Positions 26,973 through 39,330 of a DNA stretch of 64,000 nucleotides are shown in pieces (position 1 is the first letter of the stretch; the number at the start of each line of letters is the position of its first letter). Both the position numbers and the translations under genes were made by a program. The stretch comes from Scortum barcoo (taxonomy: Eukaryota; Chordata; Actinopteri; Centrarchiformes; Terapontidae), in assembly GCA_023238725.1 (NCBI GenBank), contig CM041546.1, positions 6,220,483 through 6,284,482 of the forward strand, written 5' to 3'. The notes below the pieces were generated by a model. That model did no database searches. It was not told the DNA's origin and saw only the letters and a program-made list of their open reading frames with translations.

Positions 26973-27148
26973 TCCTATGCTCCTCCCCCTCCGCCCATGG
27001 CTCCGCCCAGCCCAGGGACCACAGGAGGTGGAGGTGGAGGAGGAGGTCAGGGAGGAGGGCTGGTGGAGCAGCTAAGTAAGACCAACCTGTACATCAGAGG
27101 CCTGCCACCCGCCACCACCGACCAGGACCTCATCAAACTCTGCCAGCC
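26970..27148 (+). CDS. rbms3: rbms3 internal exon A: linker and start of RRM1
   Basis: This exon encodes 59 whole codons plus two bases of the next. RBMS3 is a cytoplasmic/nuclear protein with two RRMs that binds A/U-rich single-stranded nucleic acid (established for the family). Visible order: a Pro-rich segment starting QSYAPPPPPMAPPSP (residues 1-15), an eight-Gly run at 19-26 followed by QGGG, then EQLSKTNLYIRGLPPATTDQ (33-52) with the RNP2 motif NLYIRGL at 39-45, and DLIKLCQP. DLIKL rather than DLVKL favours RBMS3 over RBMS1. The acceptor is a pyrimidine-rich TCTCTGCAG with a CTAAC branch-point-like site at 26934-26938; the donor is CC|GTGAGT. The exon starts in phase 0 and ends after two bases of a Pro codon, completed by the A that opens exon B. 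The Gly run replaces the Ser/Asn-rich linker of mammalian RBMS3. Confidence 0.95.
27024..27059 (+). repeat. Coding Gly-rich GGN trinucleotide tract
   Basis: Twelve codons of exon A form eight GGA/GGT glycines, one Gln and three more glycines. It is a near-repeat of GGA/GGT and lies between the Pro-rich segment and RRM1. Such tracts change length easily by slippage, so length differences between species or alleles are likely (inference). Confidence 0.8.
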
Positions 27149-28014
27149 GTGAGTTCTGTCCCGTGCCTAATCTGACCTTTCCCTCTGCAGATCATGCATC
27201 CTTCAGCGCGGCCCAGTTCACTTCGTTCCTGCTTCGTTCAGTTCAGCTTGTGGTAATTAGTTTTGCGTGAGTCCAACAGCAGCTTATAATGAGTATCAAC
27301 AGTTCGCTCTTGACCTCTCCGTCCCTCCCCTGCGCTTCCTCAGAGGAAAAAACACAACCCAGCTGGGCCTAACCCATCCGCTGCCTTCAGTACCGCACAC
27401 ACATGCCGCACAAAGACAGACACACACATCCCTCTGTCCATCACACACAAAATATAAACTCTTCAATCCTTAGCGGTTTGAGATATTTTTGTGTTTCAAG
27501 ACATTTACAGTAGGAAGCACTCTACTCATTCTGTGATAATAGTAGTAAAATTAGGCTGAATAGAAATGTAATTGCATTATAGTCAATTCAAGCAAGTGGT
27601 ACCAGTATAAATGGGGTGATCTGGGCAATTCACTTTTTTACAGTAGCAATACTAAAGATGGTTTTGCCAACCCTGTGAACATTTTAGTAAAAGCCATATT
27701 AAAACCAATCAGCGAGATTGGCTTTGGAGCTGATAAAGGCATGTCCTCATTATTCAGCAGTGGCCACGCTACGTCTGAACAAATTCCGATCCAGTGTTTA
27801 TTTTAACCCGCTGTGCTTTGGCAGCAGCAATTGTCATGCACAGTTTGTGTTGTAAATGTCCCATTGCTCTCTGCTAAAACACTATAAACACTGAGATTAA
27901 AAGGTAATTCTTAACCTTGGAAATTTGCCAAAAAGCCACCTCACCACAAGGTCCACTCAGGAGCTGTTCTGGGGCTTGTTATCGTTTGACTCCGTCTTCC
28001 TCGGCAGATGAGGT

Positions 28015-28033
28015 AAAAAAAAAAAAAAAAAAA
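28015..28033 (+). repeat. Poly(A) run
   Basis: Nineteen consecutive A. No retroelement sequence is recognised before it. Confidence 0.9.
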
Positions 28034-29641
28034 GTTAGAAACTATAAAACTAAGAGAGTATAACAGCTGTTTCTCTGATAGATTAGGCTGTTTCCTATCA
28101 TGTTGTATACAAACTTGATAAAGGTAAGAAATGTGAGGTAAAAGTGAGAGAATTTTTCTGTGGTGTCATTACAAAATATTAAAAAATATTAAATGAAACC
28201 TTCAACCCAAAGCTTGTATTTTCCTTAATGCAGTTTTGTGACACCTTACCCAACTGGACTGATTGTATTCACAAATTTTAATATCAGTACTCTAAATGAT
28301 ATTAAATGACTTGGATAGGAATTGCAGGCAAAATACTTGATTGACACCCTGTGATGGTATTCCTAGTAATGGTTTCAAAACCAGTTTAACATGCTGATAT
28401 GACACAAGAAGACCACTTACCCTCACAGTGTTACCGTTAAGTTGACAGCTGAGGAACTGCTGCTGTTTTAGCACGGCGGAAGAGAACAGGTCGAGATGTG
28501 CCGAAGTCGATCCCGCACATTTTATTCTCAATTATCCCCACACGGACAAACAGAGTCGACACAGAAGAATGTAATGCAAACGATAAACCAGCTCCCCCGG
28601 AGAGAGCCTTGTTTGCCTACAGCTATTTCCTGATATTCAAGTGTAATTGAAGAAAGGATATATTGAGCTAAATATTCTGCAGGTAAGGGCTTTAAATGAA
28701 CTCATAAACATGTGTAATTGATCTAAGTGATTTTGGAATAAAGAAAAAGGCAGATGAAAGTAAAATGTGACGACACACACACACGCACACACTCATTCAC
28801 CATACCTTGCCCTTCTGTGTGTCAGCTGCAGTTCAAGCCTGTTGTATTTCAGCTCAGCCCTGGAGGCGTTCTGGAGAAACAGGGTGAAAAATGGGGGCCA
28901 ATAAAAGTTTCATTAGAGGCCCAGTCAGTGTGCCAAGTGGCCAGTAACATTTAGGAAAGGTCAGTGGGGGAAAGGGGGGGGTGGTTGGAGGGGGTGGGCC
29001 TGTGTGTGCTGTTGGGCAGCAGCTTCAGCCTTGGGTTTCCAAATCTCTCCGGCTTTCGGAAATAGACCGAGTGGCGGTTTCCTGTCACTCACTGACGCGA
29101 CATGCACGCATGCGCGCCCACAAACACACAGACATTTCATTCATGCACACAGTTACAATGAATAACGGAAGGACATTCACCCGACGCCGGCGTGCACGCA
29201 CACACACGCACTTTCAAATCAATGTCATCCTCGTCCTTATTGTTACCAAGCGTGGCTTTTTTGTGTGCCAGCTCGCCCACCAGCACCATCCTCTCCCTTC
29301 CCGTTCTGTCATCCTCCTCATTTCCTCCTTCCATCCTTTCTCTTTGTAACCCCCCCTTCCCTCCCTCTATCCGTCACCCCTCGCTCCCATCCTCCCTCCC
29401 TCTGTCTCTGTGCCAGTTCTCAGAGTGTCAGTGAAAAGTGCTGTTGTCAGCTGACATTTCCAATCACTCCCTCGGCCGCCCAAACTATGGACACACTTTT
29501 AACGTCTGGGGACAGAGCGGAACGTGAGCGGAATCTCAAGCAGAGCACAAGGGCACAATTTCTCTGTCGCTCGTTCGCTTTCACTCACACTTGTTGTCTT
29601 TCTGTCTCTCTCTCTCGCGCTTCCCTCTGATTTACATTACG

Positions 29642-29680
29642 TCTATCTATCTATCTATCTATCTGTCTGTCTGTCTCTGT
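29642..29680 (+). repeat. (CTAT)n(CTGT)n tetranucleotide repeat
   Basis: About five CTAT-type units pass into CTGT units. Confidence 0.95.
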
Positions 29681-31462
29681 CTGTACTCTACGGTGGAATT
29701 GGGGCGGGGGGGGGTTGTATGAGGACAACTTTAACCACTCAAATGCACTCAAAGGATAAATCACCAAAGCAGCATATAAAACACTGAATGAGTTCACAAT
29801 CTCTCGTTCATCACCAGCAGCTCGCTCTTAAAAAAAAAAAATTGCAGAGCGTCTTTTGGAAATTTGAAGAGCTTCACACAAATGTGCTTAATGTTTTGGT
29901 TACGGTTGATTGATACCAAAGCTGAACCTTGGAAATGCCTTTCTGTCCTGAAATTTATTATCTAATATTTCAGACGGGGCAGATTCCATCTTTAATTATC
30001 TTACGGTTTAATGAGCAAAACTCTGGACAAGAATTATTATGGAAAGATTTAAGTAATACTGTTTAAATCTTTTTCCTTGAACAGGAGCTGTAATATTGTT
30101 GGTATTGGATGTGAGGATGGAAAAGAAGGTTAAAAAAAGTCATTACAGTAAGCAGTAGTAGTAGTACAGCGCTGCAGCACTGTACTGTACTTAAACAGTG
30201 GGTCGTTATTTTAGCTTATTGATTACCACAATATTGTTGTTAGAACTATTTCAAACCTCTGTTACTTCACTCCAGTCTATTCTGTTTCACTCTTTATTCT
30301 AGACCTTACAACGGTAGTTTAAAAAATCTCACCTCAAGGTTTGTTTAGTTGTGGAGCTTTCAGTCACATCGCAAGGTCATCATGAGCAGACAAAGTAAGC
30401 CCAGTTATGGAGTTGTAGATGTTCACACAGTTTCTTTTTCTTTTTTTTTTTTTTTTTTGCAGCAGCACTTTAAAATAAAACAAAATAAATCAAAAAGTAT
30501 TCTGGAGAGGAAAGCATATGATTTTTATTAAATGAAACAAAAGACCCTGCACACACTCACAGCTGTTAAGAGGTGGGAGAGCAGAAAGTGTTTGGACTTG
30601 AACTTGAACTAGCTCTCATTTATCATCCGTTACACAACTATTTCTGTCACTTTTTGTGTCACCCATCTGTGATTTCACTTTAATTATATTGATTAAACTA
30701 TCCTATTTTTAGGAGCCCAGTTGTAGAAAGTGTTGAGCTGAAGAGTTATGGCCGTGGATGTCGTGGAGATTAAACTCATCTAAACTCAATTTACCCACCA
30801 GTGTATTTGAAACAGAGCAATACCTGGCTGTTTGCTCTGAGATAAATCTTTATGGCAAAAGTTCACACTCTACCACAGAGTATTATCAGATGGAAGAAAA
30901 ATAAGGATAAGAAAAGAAAAATATCAACTAAAGCTATTTTTTTTGTTTATACTTGTAATTGGTTTTGACCACAAATTTGTAGTAATACGGCACCTTATCA
31001 AACTATTTCTATAATAGCAACTTTAATTTCATGAAAAGCCCTTTTTGGTGGATAAATGGAGGACATGGAGCCATCTTTTCAACTCTAGCAGGTTGCCACT
31101 TCATCACGGAAACCCTCCAAGACTTAATTTCTTTACAGTGCCTGCAAAGGTTAAACTACATATGGTGATTGATTTTGAGGAATTCTGAAGCACTGCAGTC
31201 TGTCAGCCCCCCTGCCTCACTGTTTGTCTCAGTGGCAGAGACGGGGGGGGGTGAAATGAGGGAGACAAGACAGCTGTATCGGATCCCCAATTAGGAGATA
31301 CCACACACAGCGACCAACGCGTGTATACGCGCATGCATACACACACACGCGCCGCATCAGACAGAACGCCCACAGCTTACAAACAGGCAGAATGTGCACG
31401 TATACATAATAATGCATGTATACACTCGCAGACATCCTGCAGAGATGTTGAAGTGATGCACA

Positions 31463-31483
31463 TGTGTGTGTGTGTGTGTGTGT
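31463..31483 (+). repeat. (TG)10 microsatellite
   Basis: Alternating TG. Confidence 0.95.
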
Positions 31484-32189
31484 ATGTGCAATGGGTGAGG
31501 TTGGCAACTGTGGTGCTGTAGACATCAAACGGAGAGCATCCATAGACTGATGGTGTTCCACAAGGAAGCGAAAACACAGCTCTGATGCTGTGAGGGCCCT
31601 CTGAGGACTGTCATTAACACTTCACACACACTCACATACACATGCAACCAGGATGCACACAGATTTTGTCAAGCCTGCCAAAACTGGGTTCACCGAGTTT
31701 CGTACCGACACTCCTCCTTAAATCTCGACAGCCTGGAAAATACTGTCAATTTCAATGGACTTACTTTTCTTTGTGTTTTACATTCCCAAACTTTGGTTTA
31801 TGGAGGGGATCCTAAGGAGTTTCCACGTGTTGAAGAAGACACATAGCTTGTCCTAGAAGGCTTGTCATAATGAACCCCCCTCCCACCAGCACAGCTCCGA
31901 CCGATGCTGTAAAAGACGCACTTCTCTGGCTCAGTACTGTGTTGTGGATCTTTGTAGCATTTCTATGAAGCCAAAGAAAATAGAGGAATTGAGGTTTGCC
32001 AGCTACTCCAGGCATATCTTTTACAATATAAAAATAACGTTTTGATCAATTGTACATACTTCTGCAGGGTTAGGAGTTATCTTATGAGATCTGTGAATGT
32101 GAAGGATTAATTCCAAAGCCTGAAAAACAAACAACACAGGAAAAGTGTAAAATCAACTCATTATTCTGTGTTACTCTAAATATACAGAA

Positions 32190-32950
32190 CATCAGTGGTT
32201 GACAGTCACAAAGTGCATTTACTTACGACATTCTTTGAGTAACTATACTAGAGGTTTTTATTTTGTTTTTTTTTTGGAAACTTATGACTTTCTCAACTTC
32301 ATTTCAAAGACAAATATTGTACTGTTGACTCCACAACATTTCTATGAAAGTTTTCGTTACTCGTAATGTTTAAACAGCTTTGAAGTCAGCTGTCGGATTT
32401 TTTTCTTTTCTAGAAAGAATACGACTGGCTGCACAGTTTGTTCCTTGCAGGATAAAAAAAACAATCACGGTGCTCGCTCTCCACTGGGTTTGATATAAAA
32501 GCGGAAATGTGTCAGTATATACATGCAAGGCATTCGAACGCTTTCAAAATAAAACACATCCATCCAGTTTTGTTAGCCAAATGCACACGACAAACCTGGT
32601 GGTGGTAATGGTGATGGCAGATAAAAACATCTATGCGTAGGGGGAGGGGTGTTTAAATAAAAACCCGTCTTTTTTGTTGATTCAATTGCTGAAGTTCTTA
32701 TGGGTGTTTTTATAGGCTTTGTGTGTCATAGTTTTTTTATAAGCAAGTCAGTGCATTCATTACGGGGCTTCAGAGAGTTACGAGAAGCACTGTGAAAACA
32801 ATACAACAATGCATTGATATAAAAAAAAAAACAACTTTTGAATAGTACTTTTTAAAGGCAAGTACCCTAAGTACTTTACTTTTCCACGTAAAAAACAGAC
32901 GGAGCAACTGTTGCAATGAGTATCCTCATATTTATATTTCAGGGGAGCGA
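32190..32950 (+). repeat. Possible degenerate non-autonomous repeat
   Basis: The left part has AAGTGCATTTACTTACGACA, TTTGAGTAACTATACT, ATATTGTACTGTTGACTCCA and CAACATTTCTATGAAAG; the right part has CAAGTACCCTAAGTACTTTA followed by CTTTTCCAC. These resemble the two ends of a widespread fish repeat rich in AAGTACATTTACT. The middle is not recognised and may be an insertion or unrelated. Confidence 0.45.
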
Positions 32951-34087
32951 AAAGTTTGGTTGAAGGACTACAGATCTAGCTGTGGTTTAGATCACTTTGT
33001 CAAGCTTGTTGGAAAATTGCTTCACACTTCACTCCCATTATGGACTCTTTAGTCACGATGAAAGTCCAGTGGAAACAAATTACACACTCAAAGCCTATTC
33101 ACTTACCGTTTCTTTGGCACAATGGGAAGCAATGGAATAAAGAAGCGCTAACCCCGACCATCTGGCTCCTTGTAGTCCCTTTGTTGGTGTGTTTTAAGTA
33201 TTTGAATACTTTTTATGAGTGTCTCATGTGTCGCTGCCGTCGGGTCAAGCGCAGGTCGATGTTATTTCAACTCGCTCCAGGCTCCTGCTGGAATCAATGA
33301 AAGGATTCCAGTTGGGACTTGAACGCAGAACAGGACATTCTGCACTTTCGTCTTCTCTTATTCCACGCTCCCCGCGACCCCCTCACTTCATCATCTGATC
33401 TATTATCAATACTTCCATTTCTTCACCACAATAGCAGATTGTCGCAGCTGCCTGGATAAAATAGAGTTTCACTGCTGAATCTAGTCCAGAGTGAGACACC
33501 ATTTTGGATGGCGCAGTGTTGTTATATGACATTTCCCCCAAGGCCGTGGCGTCATCCCTCTCTCCTCTCCTCTGCTCCGCTCTTCGTCTTTTGTTTTTCC
33601 GTCCAGCTGAATTGCAAAGCAAGGAGGAACAGGTGGATTTGTTCTTGTACATCACACACGCCAATCAGACGATTACTCGCACTTTACGAGCACGGCCACG
33701 CGTCCAACACACGCCGTATTTGTTTTCCACTTTGTGAAAACAGACAGCTGCGAACATATTTTTTCTCCAAGATTCATAATGTGTCAAGTCAGGTACCTCT
33801 GTCTCTTTGTCTTTATCTCTCTCCGTGTCACTCTCTCTTTCTTTTTCACACACATGCACACACACACACACAAACGAACAAACAGTCTGGAAATGTTTCA
33901 CTCTTCTGCCGGGAAAAACAACCTGCCAAAACACCAATGGTGCATGAGATCTTTGTCATGCATTCATACTCACTCCACACACACATGCAATTGTAAGGAA
34001 TCACACCCACACAAGTATTTGTATACTGAAATGTGTCCAGCCACATTCACTTTCGCACACGCACTGTAGGTGTTTACACTCACGCTG

Positions 34088-34117
34088 ACACACACACACA
34101 CAGACACACACACACAC
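34088..34117 (+). repeat. (CA)n microsatellite, interrupted
   Basis: CA units with one GA interruption. Confidence 0.93.
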
Positions 34118-35879
34118 TCCAAGTTTGAATCACAGTGATGCAAAAGTCAACAAAGAGCTGGGTATTGCCAGATGGTGTGTGTAATGTGTGTGATTACCGC
34201 TGTGGTGTTTTTGATCTGTGATGTTGCCTTGCGTGTGCGTCTGCATGTGTGTGTGTTTGTCTTTGCGTATATGTGTGGGCGATTAGTCCTGCCTTGTTTT
34301 TTCAGGGTGTTTTTTTTCGCGATGGTTGGATTGCTCCCCAAACCGCAGGCCAAAGACCTTGTTTACCACCAGCAGTGTTTGGGGAGAAGAAAAAAAAAAA
34401 AACTGATAAACATTCAATTTAATTTTGCAGATACCATAAAAATATCTTAAATTGCAGGAAAACATGTGAAAACTGAGCATTGTTCAAAACAAAAACAAAA
34501 AAAACACAGTGATTTTCTTTTTATCAATTTTGAGATCATCAGCTGCTCGGCTGTCGTGTAACGTGTGATATCAGCCTTTTAAAGGCTTTTTTCCGTCTTT
34601 ATTTCTAAAGTCTCCTGTCCCAATAGAGTTTGATGTGAGGCTGTCAGGCGGGCGAGTCTCTGCTCTGTTCTCCTCACCGACAGAAGCAGTCGGCTGACAG
34701 AGACTCTCCTGATGGTGACAACTAAATGATCTCTTCTTTATTAAACACCTCTTACTATCTCTCTATCGCTCCCTGACTACCTCGCTTCCTCTTTGCCTTC
34801 AGTGTCTCTTTTTATCTTTTGACTGACTGCGCTCCCTCTCCTCATCTATTTCTCATTCCTCCAAGTCTCTCTCCTTCCCCTCCTCCCTCCACTTTGTTTC
34901 GCCCTCTTGGCTCGTAACCTCCCACACTGTATCCCCCCCTCCCCGGTTTCTCCCTCTTTTTCTTTTTTTTTCCTCTAAAAGGGAAAAGAGAATACACTTG
35001 CATCCCTCACCTGTGGCCGTCAGCCAGTCAGCCAGCTTGTCAGTCTGTCAATCTGTTTGATAGTCACTCAGCCAGCCAGTCAGTCATTGTGCAGCAGTGT
35101 TAAAACATTAATTAAAAAGTCTCATCCACAGAGCCAGGCAGTGATCCAGGCTGATCTCAGTGATCCAAGCTTTCTGTCTCAGACTCTCTCTTTCTCTTTC
35201 CTCTCTCCTCCCCCTTCATACCTTCTCAGCCGCTTTCTCACTTTTCTGCCTGTTTCCCGCTCCTCTCTTTCCAGGAGGACTGAAAGACCTGGGCTGATAA
35301 GAAACATTATTAACTTCTCTCTGAGAACAGAGAGCCGGAGAATAGAAGTGGGATGGAGGGGGGGGGAAGGGAAGAAGACAAAGAGAGAGGCAGAGGTGTC
35401 AAACGCAAGAAAGAGAGTAAGGTAGTGAAACGGACAGGAGACATTAAAAGTTGGCAGATAGAAAGGTAAGGATAGAAAGCGGTATGGAGGTTGTCTGTCT
35501 CTCTTTTTTTTTTTTTAGGCCCTCCAAGCAGGATTGGGTGCATGCAGCTGTCTGGTTATTATCATCGTTTATGAGGCAGCACTGGCTGTGTCCTGAGGCC
35601 TTCGGGTGGGGTTTGAAATAGATAAGGACAGAACAGATAGATAGAAGCGTAGATAAAGAAGTCAAGATTGATGATGTGGTCTCAGTCTCAACTTCCTACG
35701 GACACCCTTACAAAAGAGAGAGATGTTGTCAGACTTATTTTTATGTGTGTGTATGCCAGGTTTCTTTTATTTTGTCCTTTAATTTTATCCTCTCCACTCC
35801 AAAAAATATTGTCTCAGAGGAGGTAACATTTCATGAATTTAGACACTATTTTGTTCTTGTTTGGCACAGCTTTCTTCGC

Positions 35880-36335
35880 TAAATGCTAATGCTCGAGTGG
35901 CAGTATTGTCTCCATGACAACCCTAAAATGCTGATTTTTAATCCATCTCAGTTTATTATGTTAATATGCTAAACATTTCGAATTAGCACTAAAGACAAAA
36001 CACAGAAGCTGATGGAATTTTTTTTCGTATTTAGTCACAAACCAAAGTACTGGACCAATTCGGATCTTTTCCTTGGGCTACATGAAGAGTTATCATAATG
36101 ACAACATGGATGTCTCTACCAAAGTTCATTGCAGTCCATTCAGTAGTTGGAAATCCACAAATGTCAACCTCATGGCGGCACTTAATGAAAGGGATTAGGA
36201 TTCATCTTCCGGAGGCCATGAATGTCTGCACAACCTTTCAGTCCATCAACATTGCCAACATAGAGCCATGCAGCGTGGCTTATTTGCTTAAGATGCAAAC
36301 AACAGCCAATGTTGCTGCAGATGTTAAAAAATAGC
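35880..36335 (+). repeat. Degenerate interspersed repeat near exon B
   Basis: The segment has GCTAATGCTCGAG, TTAATATGCTAAACATTTCG, AATTAGCACTAAAGACAAA, ACCAAAGTACTGGACCAATT, CATGGATGTCTCTACCAAAG, AATGTCAACCTCATGGCGGC, AGGATTCATCTTCCGGAGGC, CATGAATGTCTGCACAA and CATTGCCAACATAGAGCCAT. The same ordered phrases recur in a common teleost repeat. It ends about 60 bp before exon B. The open frame at 36098-36334 is inside it and is not a gene. Confidence 0.7.
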
Positions 36336-36393
36336 TAAACTGATTCAGACACTAATCAGAATCTTTCATTGTTGTTTTTTTTTTTTTTTACAG

Positions 36394-36452
36394 ATATGGG
36401 AAGATTGTGTCGACAAAGGCCATCCTAGACAAGAACACCAATCAATGCAAAG
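36394..36452 (+). CDS. rbms3: rbms3 internal exon B: middle of RRM1
   Basis: A 59-bp exon. Its first base completes the Pro codon from exon A; nineteen codons follow, reading YGKIVSTKAILDKNTNQCK; the last G opens the Gly codon completed in exon C. This is the segment of RRM1 from the end of helix 1 through strand 2 and the loop before RNP1. The NTNQ tetrapeptide is typical of RBMS3, where RBMS1 has TTNK, so this exon gives the strongest paralogue assignment. The acceptor has a 16-base T run ending in ACAG; the donor is AAAG|GTGAGT, close to consensus. No change in the expected residues is seen. Confidence 0.96.
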
Positions 36453-38770
36453 GTGAGTGAGAATCCGTCGTCTTCGTCCGGTGTGGTTATCTGCTGCCCT
36501 GCAAAGTAATCCTGTACTTCACACACTCTGAGGACTGAACAAACTTGGCAGCTCCAATGCAGACCAATCAGTGCTATACAAGGAGGGCTTTGGTTTTTTT
36601 TATATATCTTATATATCTTTTTTTTTTAATCCCCAATTAATCAGAGCCCAGAGGTTTTTACAATGGGCTTGAATGTGTGTCAACAGACCGCGTGACGTCA
36701 AATAAAAAAAAATTACCTCAACTTGTGCGAACCACGCAGTGCGCTGCTGCACGAAGTCCATGTGTTTGGCTCAGAAATGTGTGTTCAGCTTTGCGGTAAG
36801 GGTGTGTCTTTACACTAAATACAATACGACCATATTGACTGCCTTAATGAGCACGTCATCCTTTATCTAAATGATGCGCTGCTAGAGTGCCTTTATTTTG
36901 TTTCAGTCCTCTATGAAGATGATTTCAGGATTGCACCCTAATGATGCTCAGAGTTAAGCAGCTTTTGAAAGCAAGATGTTGGCATTGTTGTCATTGGCCA
37001 AATCAAAACGGAGAACACCACACAACAGCCACAATGTGTTTCAAATAGTCTCTGCGGTGAACGGGGCTCACTCGAGTGTCTTCTGATGAGGGTCCGCTTG
37101 ATTGTTGGAGTGGTCTGAACAAAGCACTAATCAATATGATTGTAGTCGTCTGCTTTTGAAGAGGCACACAAGAGCATGTGTTCAGCATGATTGCTGCTCA
37201 TCTGGCAGGGGCCGTACTCAAAGGTATACTGTCATGGTTTAGGACAACAGCACAAATGCCCTGTAATCAGCGCATCAGCCTCAATAGTATGGGTGAAGGA
37301 AAAGCCAGTCTGATTGATACCGATGGCAGTGATGCTAATGCCAGTTTTGAGGTTCATCTGCTGTGATTACTTAGGATGAAACATTTTTGAGTAAATGATT
37401 GCGGTTCTGCCTGTATTAACATTATAATGGGAACACCAAACTTCACTGAATTTCCCCAGAAAACTCTTTTACATCAGTTATTATCTTGGGTCTTTCTAAT
37501 TGGCCAGTTATATAAATCTTAACAAACTTTATCATTCCAGTACCTGCGTTGGCATCACATAATCAAATATGGCTTAGAGCTCTGAGAGCATATTGAAATG
37601 CCTGTCCTGACATCATTACAGCACAGCCGAGGGGAAGGCAGAAAATTCTATAAAGCCTGTGATAATTATCGGTTATTCTTCCATTTTCTCAACTCATTAA
37701 GGTTTTTTTTCATTGGTGTTACTTGAAACAGAGTTTTAAAAGTCTTATTCACTTATACAGCCTCAGTGCTCCAGCCTCAGTCATGCTTCCAGTTCATTAT
37801 TATTTGTGTTTGCCAATTATGGCTTCATCCTTCTTTGTAGAATGGTTTTCAAATGGAAAATAATATCTGTTTCATTTAAGATCAAGATTTCATCTGAAAA
37901 GGATTTCATCTGAAAAGGCCATTTACATCCAGTGTTCACAAATGAAACCAAAACCAACCACATCCTGTCTTTAACCCTTCCAGATCTACGAACAAGCCAA
38001 TGTGATCAAATGGTGTCATCTGTTCCAGTACAGTGTGTCAAAGTGAAAAAAATAATTTGTCAGATCATATAGGTTATGTTGTGCTGAAAAAAAAGATACC
38101 ACCAAACATTGGCACGGTAAACATTTTTTAAAGGCAAAAAATCAAAGAGTAAGGCAAAATCTAAGAGTTAAGTGGTGATTTAACTACTTTTTCATATTGG
38201 TAAAGATAAATAGATAGAAGACCATGAATTGATCCTACTGAGTATTGCATGAGTAGCCAAAGCCTAATTTATCATTCCTCTTTGCCATAGTGCTCCTTCA
38301 AAAACTCCTCCTCCAAAAACTATTAAAAACATATCAATCAGTATCATTTATTTTGAGTCAATCCCACGTAAAACTGCTGCCATAAATATTCTCCAAAGCA
38401 CCGAATGTGTGCTAATCCACGAATGAAAATATCTTTCTAAAAATGTGGTGGTATTCATTTGGGATTCTGTTGGTAAATATACATATATATATCAAAGTAA
38501 TACCTGTTTTAAAGCCCAACATATACTTTCAACATCTGTGTGGCTGTAAGGACCACATTTAGTCATCTGCACTATGGACGTGATGGCCTGTGTTGCTGAT
38601 GATTCCCAGAACGTATGACTGGATGGACTGTATGCACTGAAAAAGAACAGTGTGCACATTCATGCAGATATACATTTTAGTTTAGACTGTGAGCTACCGC
38701 AGTCTGTCGTCATGTCTCTTCAATTCCTGTCTGAAATCAGATAAAAAGCTTCAGTGATTACAATGCTACT

Positions 38771-39330
38771 AACACTTTACTTGCTAATACTAATAATGCA
38801 AGTAAAAAGATAAAGACTTAAGGACGGTGATTTAATAGTCAGACAGTCATCTGATGTTTTTCAAGATCGGTTAATAGCTCCAGACTCAAGCAGCAAGTTG
38901 ACAGCCTCGTTTAATCACATTCAGTTTCACATTTTGTGGGCTAACCAGTTTGTAGCCGGGTGATTCACCTGTGATAGAGTTCAGATACGGTGAAGCAAGA
39001 CATGAGATTACTTAAATGTGCTTACTAAGTGTACTTTATGCCTTGCTACATACTCAATAATGTCAAGTACAAAAGATGTAAAGACTTAAAGGACGGTGAT
39101 CATTAATAGGTGCTAGACAGTCATCTGAAATGTGCATTTTCAAGATCAGAGGTCTGTATGTCTAGGTTCAATTAGATAGCAAGAGCTGACTCTTTAAGCA
39201 AGTATAAAGCAAGTCTTGACATGCCTCAGAGTTTAATCACAAATGTGATTTTTTTTTTTATCAACTGTATTTTGTGGGCTAACCAGTTTGTAGCCGGGTG
39301 ATTCACCTGTGATAGAGTTCACGGTGAAAA
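38771..39330 (+). repeat. Imperfect direct duplication, two units
   Basis: Unit 1 (about 38771-38995) and unit 2 (about 39031-39330) share AAAGACTTAA(A)GGACGGTGA near the start, CAGACAGTCATCTGA-type sequence in the middle, and a long block from TTTTGTGGGCTAACCAGTTT through GTAGCCGGGTGATTCACCTG to TGATAGAGTTC near the end. The units differ by several indels. A third, short piece (AACAAATGTGATTTTTTTTT, then ACAACTGTAT) recurs at about 39467-39498, matching unit 2 near 39239-39270. Confidence 0.85.

Larger units (their letters stand above)
27149..36393 (+). other. rbms3: rbms3 intron between exons A and B
   Basis: A 9245-bp GT-AG intron interrupting a Pro codon (phase 2). It begins GTGAGT and ends with a T-rich tract and TTTACAG. 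Contents: a poly(A) run at 28015-28033, a G-rich patch near 28965-29000, a pyrimidine-rich stretch near 29280-29412, a CTAT/CTGT tetranucleotide repeat at 29642-29680, poly(T) near 30433-30458, GT and CA microsatellites, a degenerate interspersed repeat near 32.2-32.95 kb, pyrimidine-rich DNA at 34735-34985 and 35165-35275, a CAGT/CAGC-like tetranucleotide stretch at 35018-35092 and another interspersed repeat at 35.88-36.33 kb. No nested gene is supported. Confidence 0.9.

Noticed and set aside
33508..33996. 162-codon + strand open frame
   Set aside because: Pyrimidine-rich and CA-repeat sequence; it overlaps other frames of similar length and has no recognisable domain.
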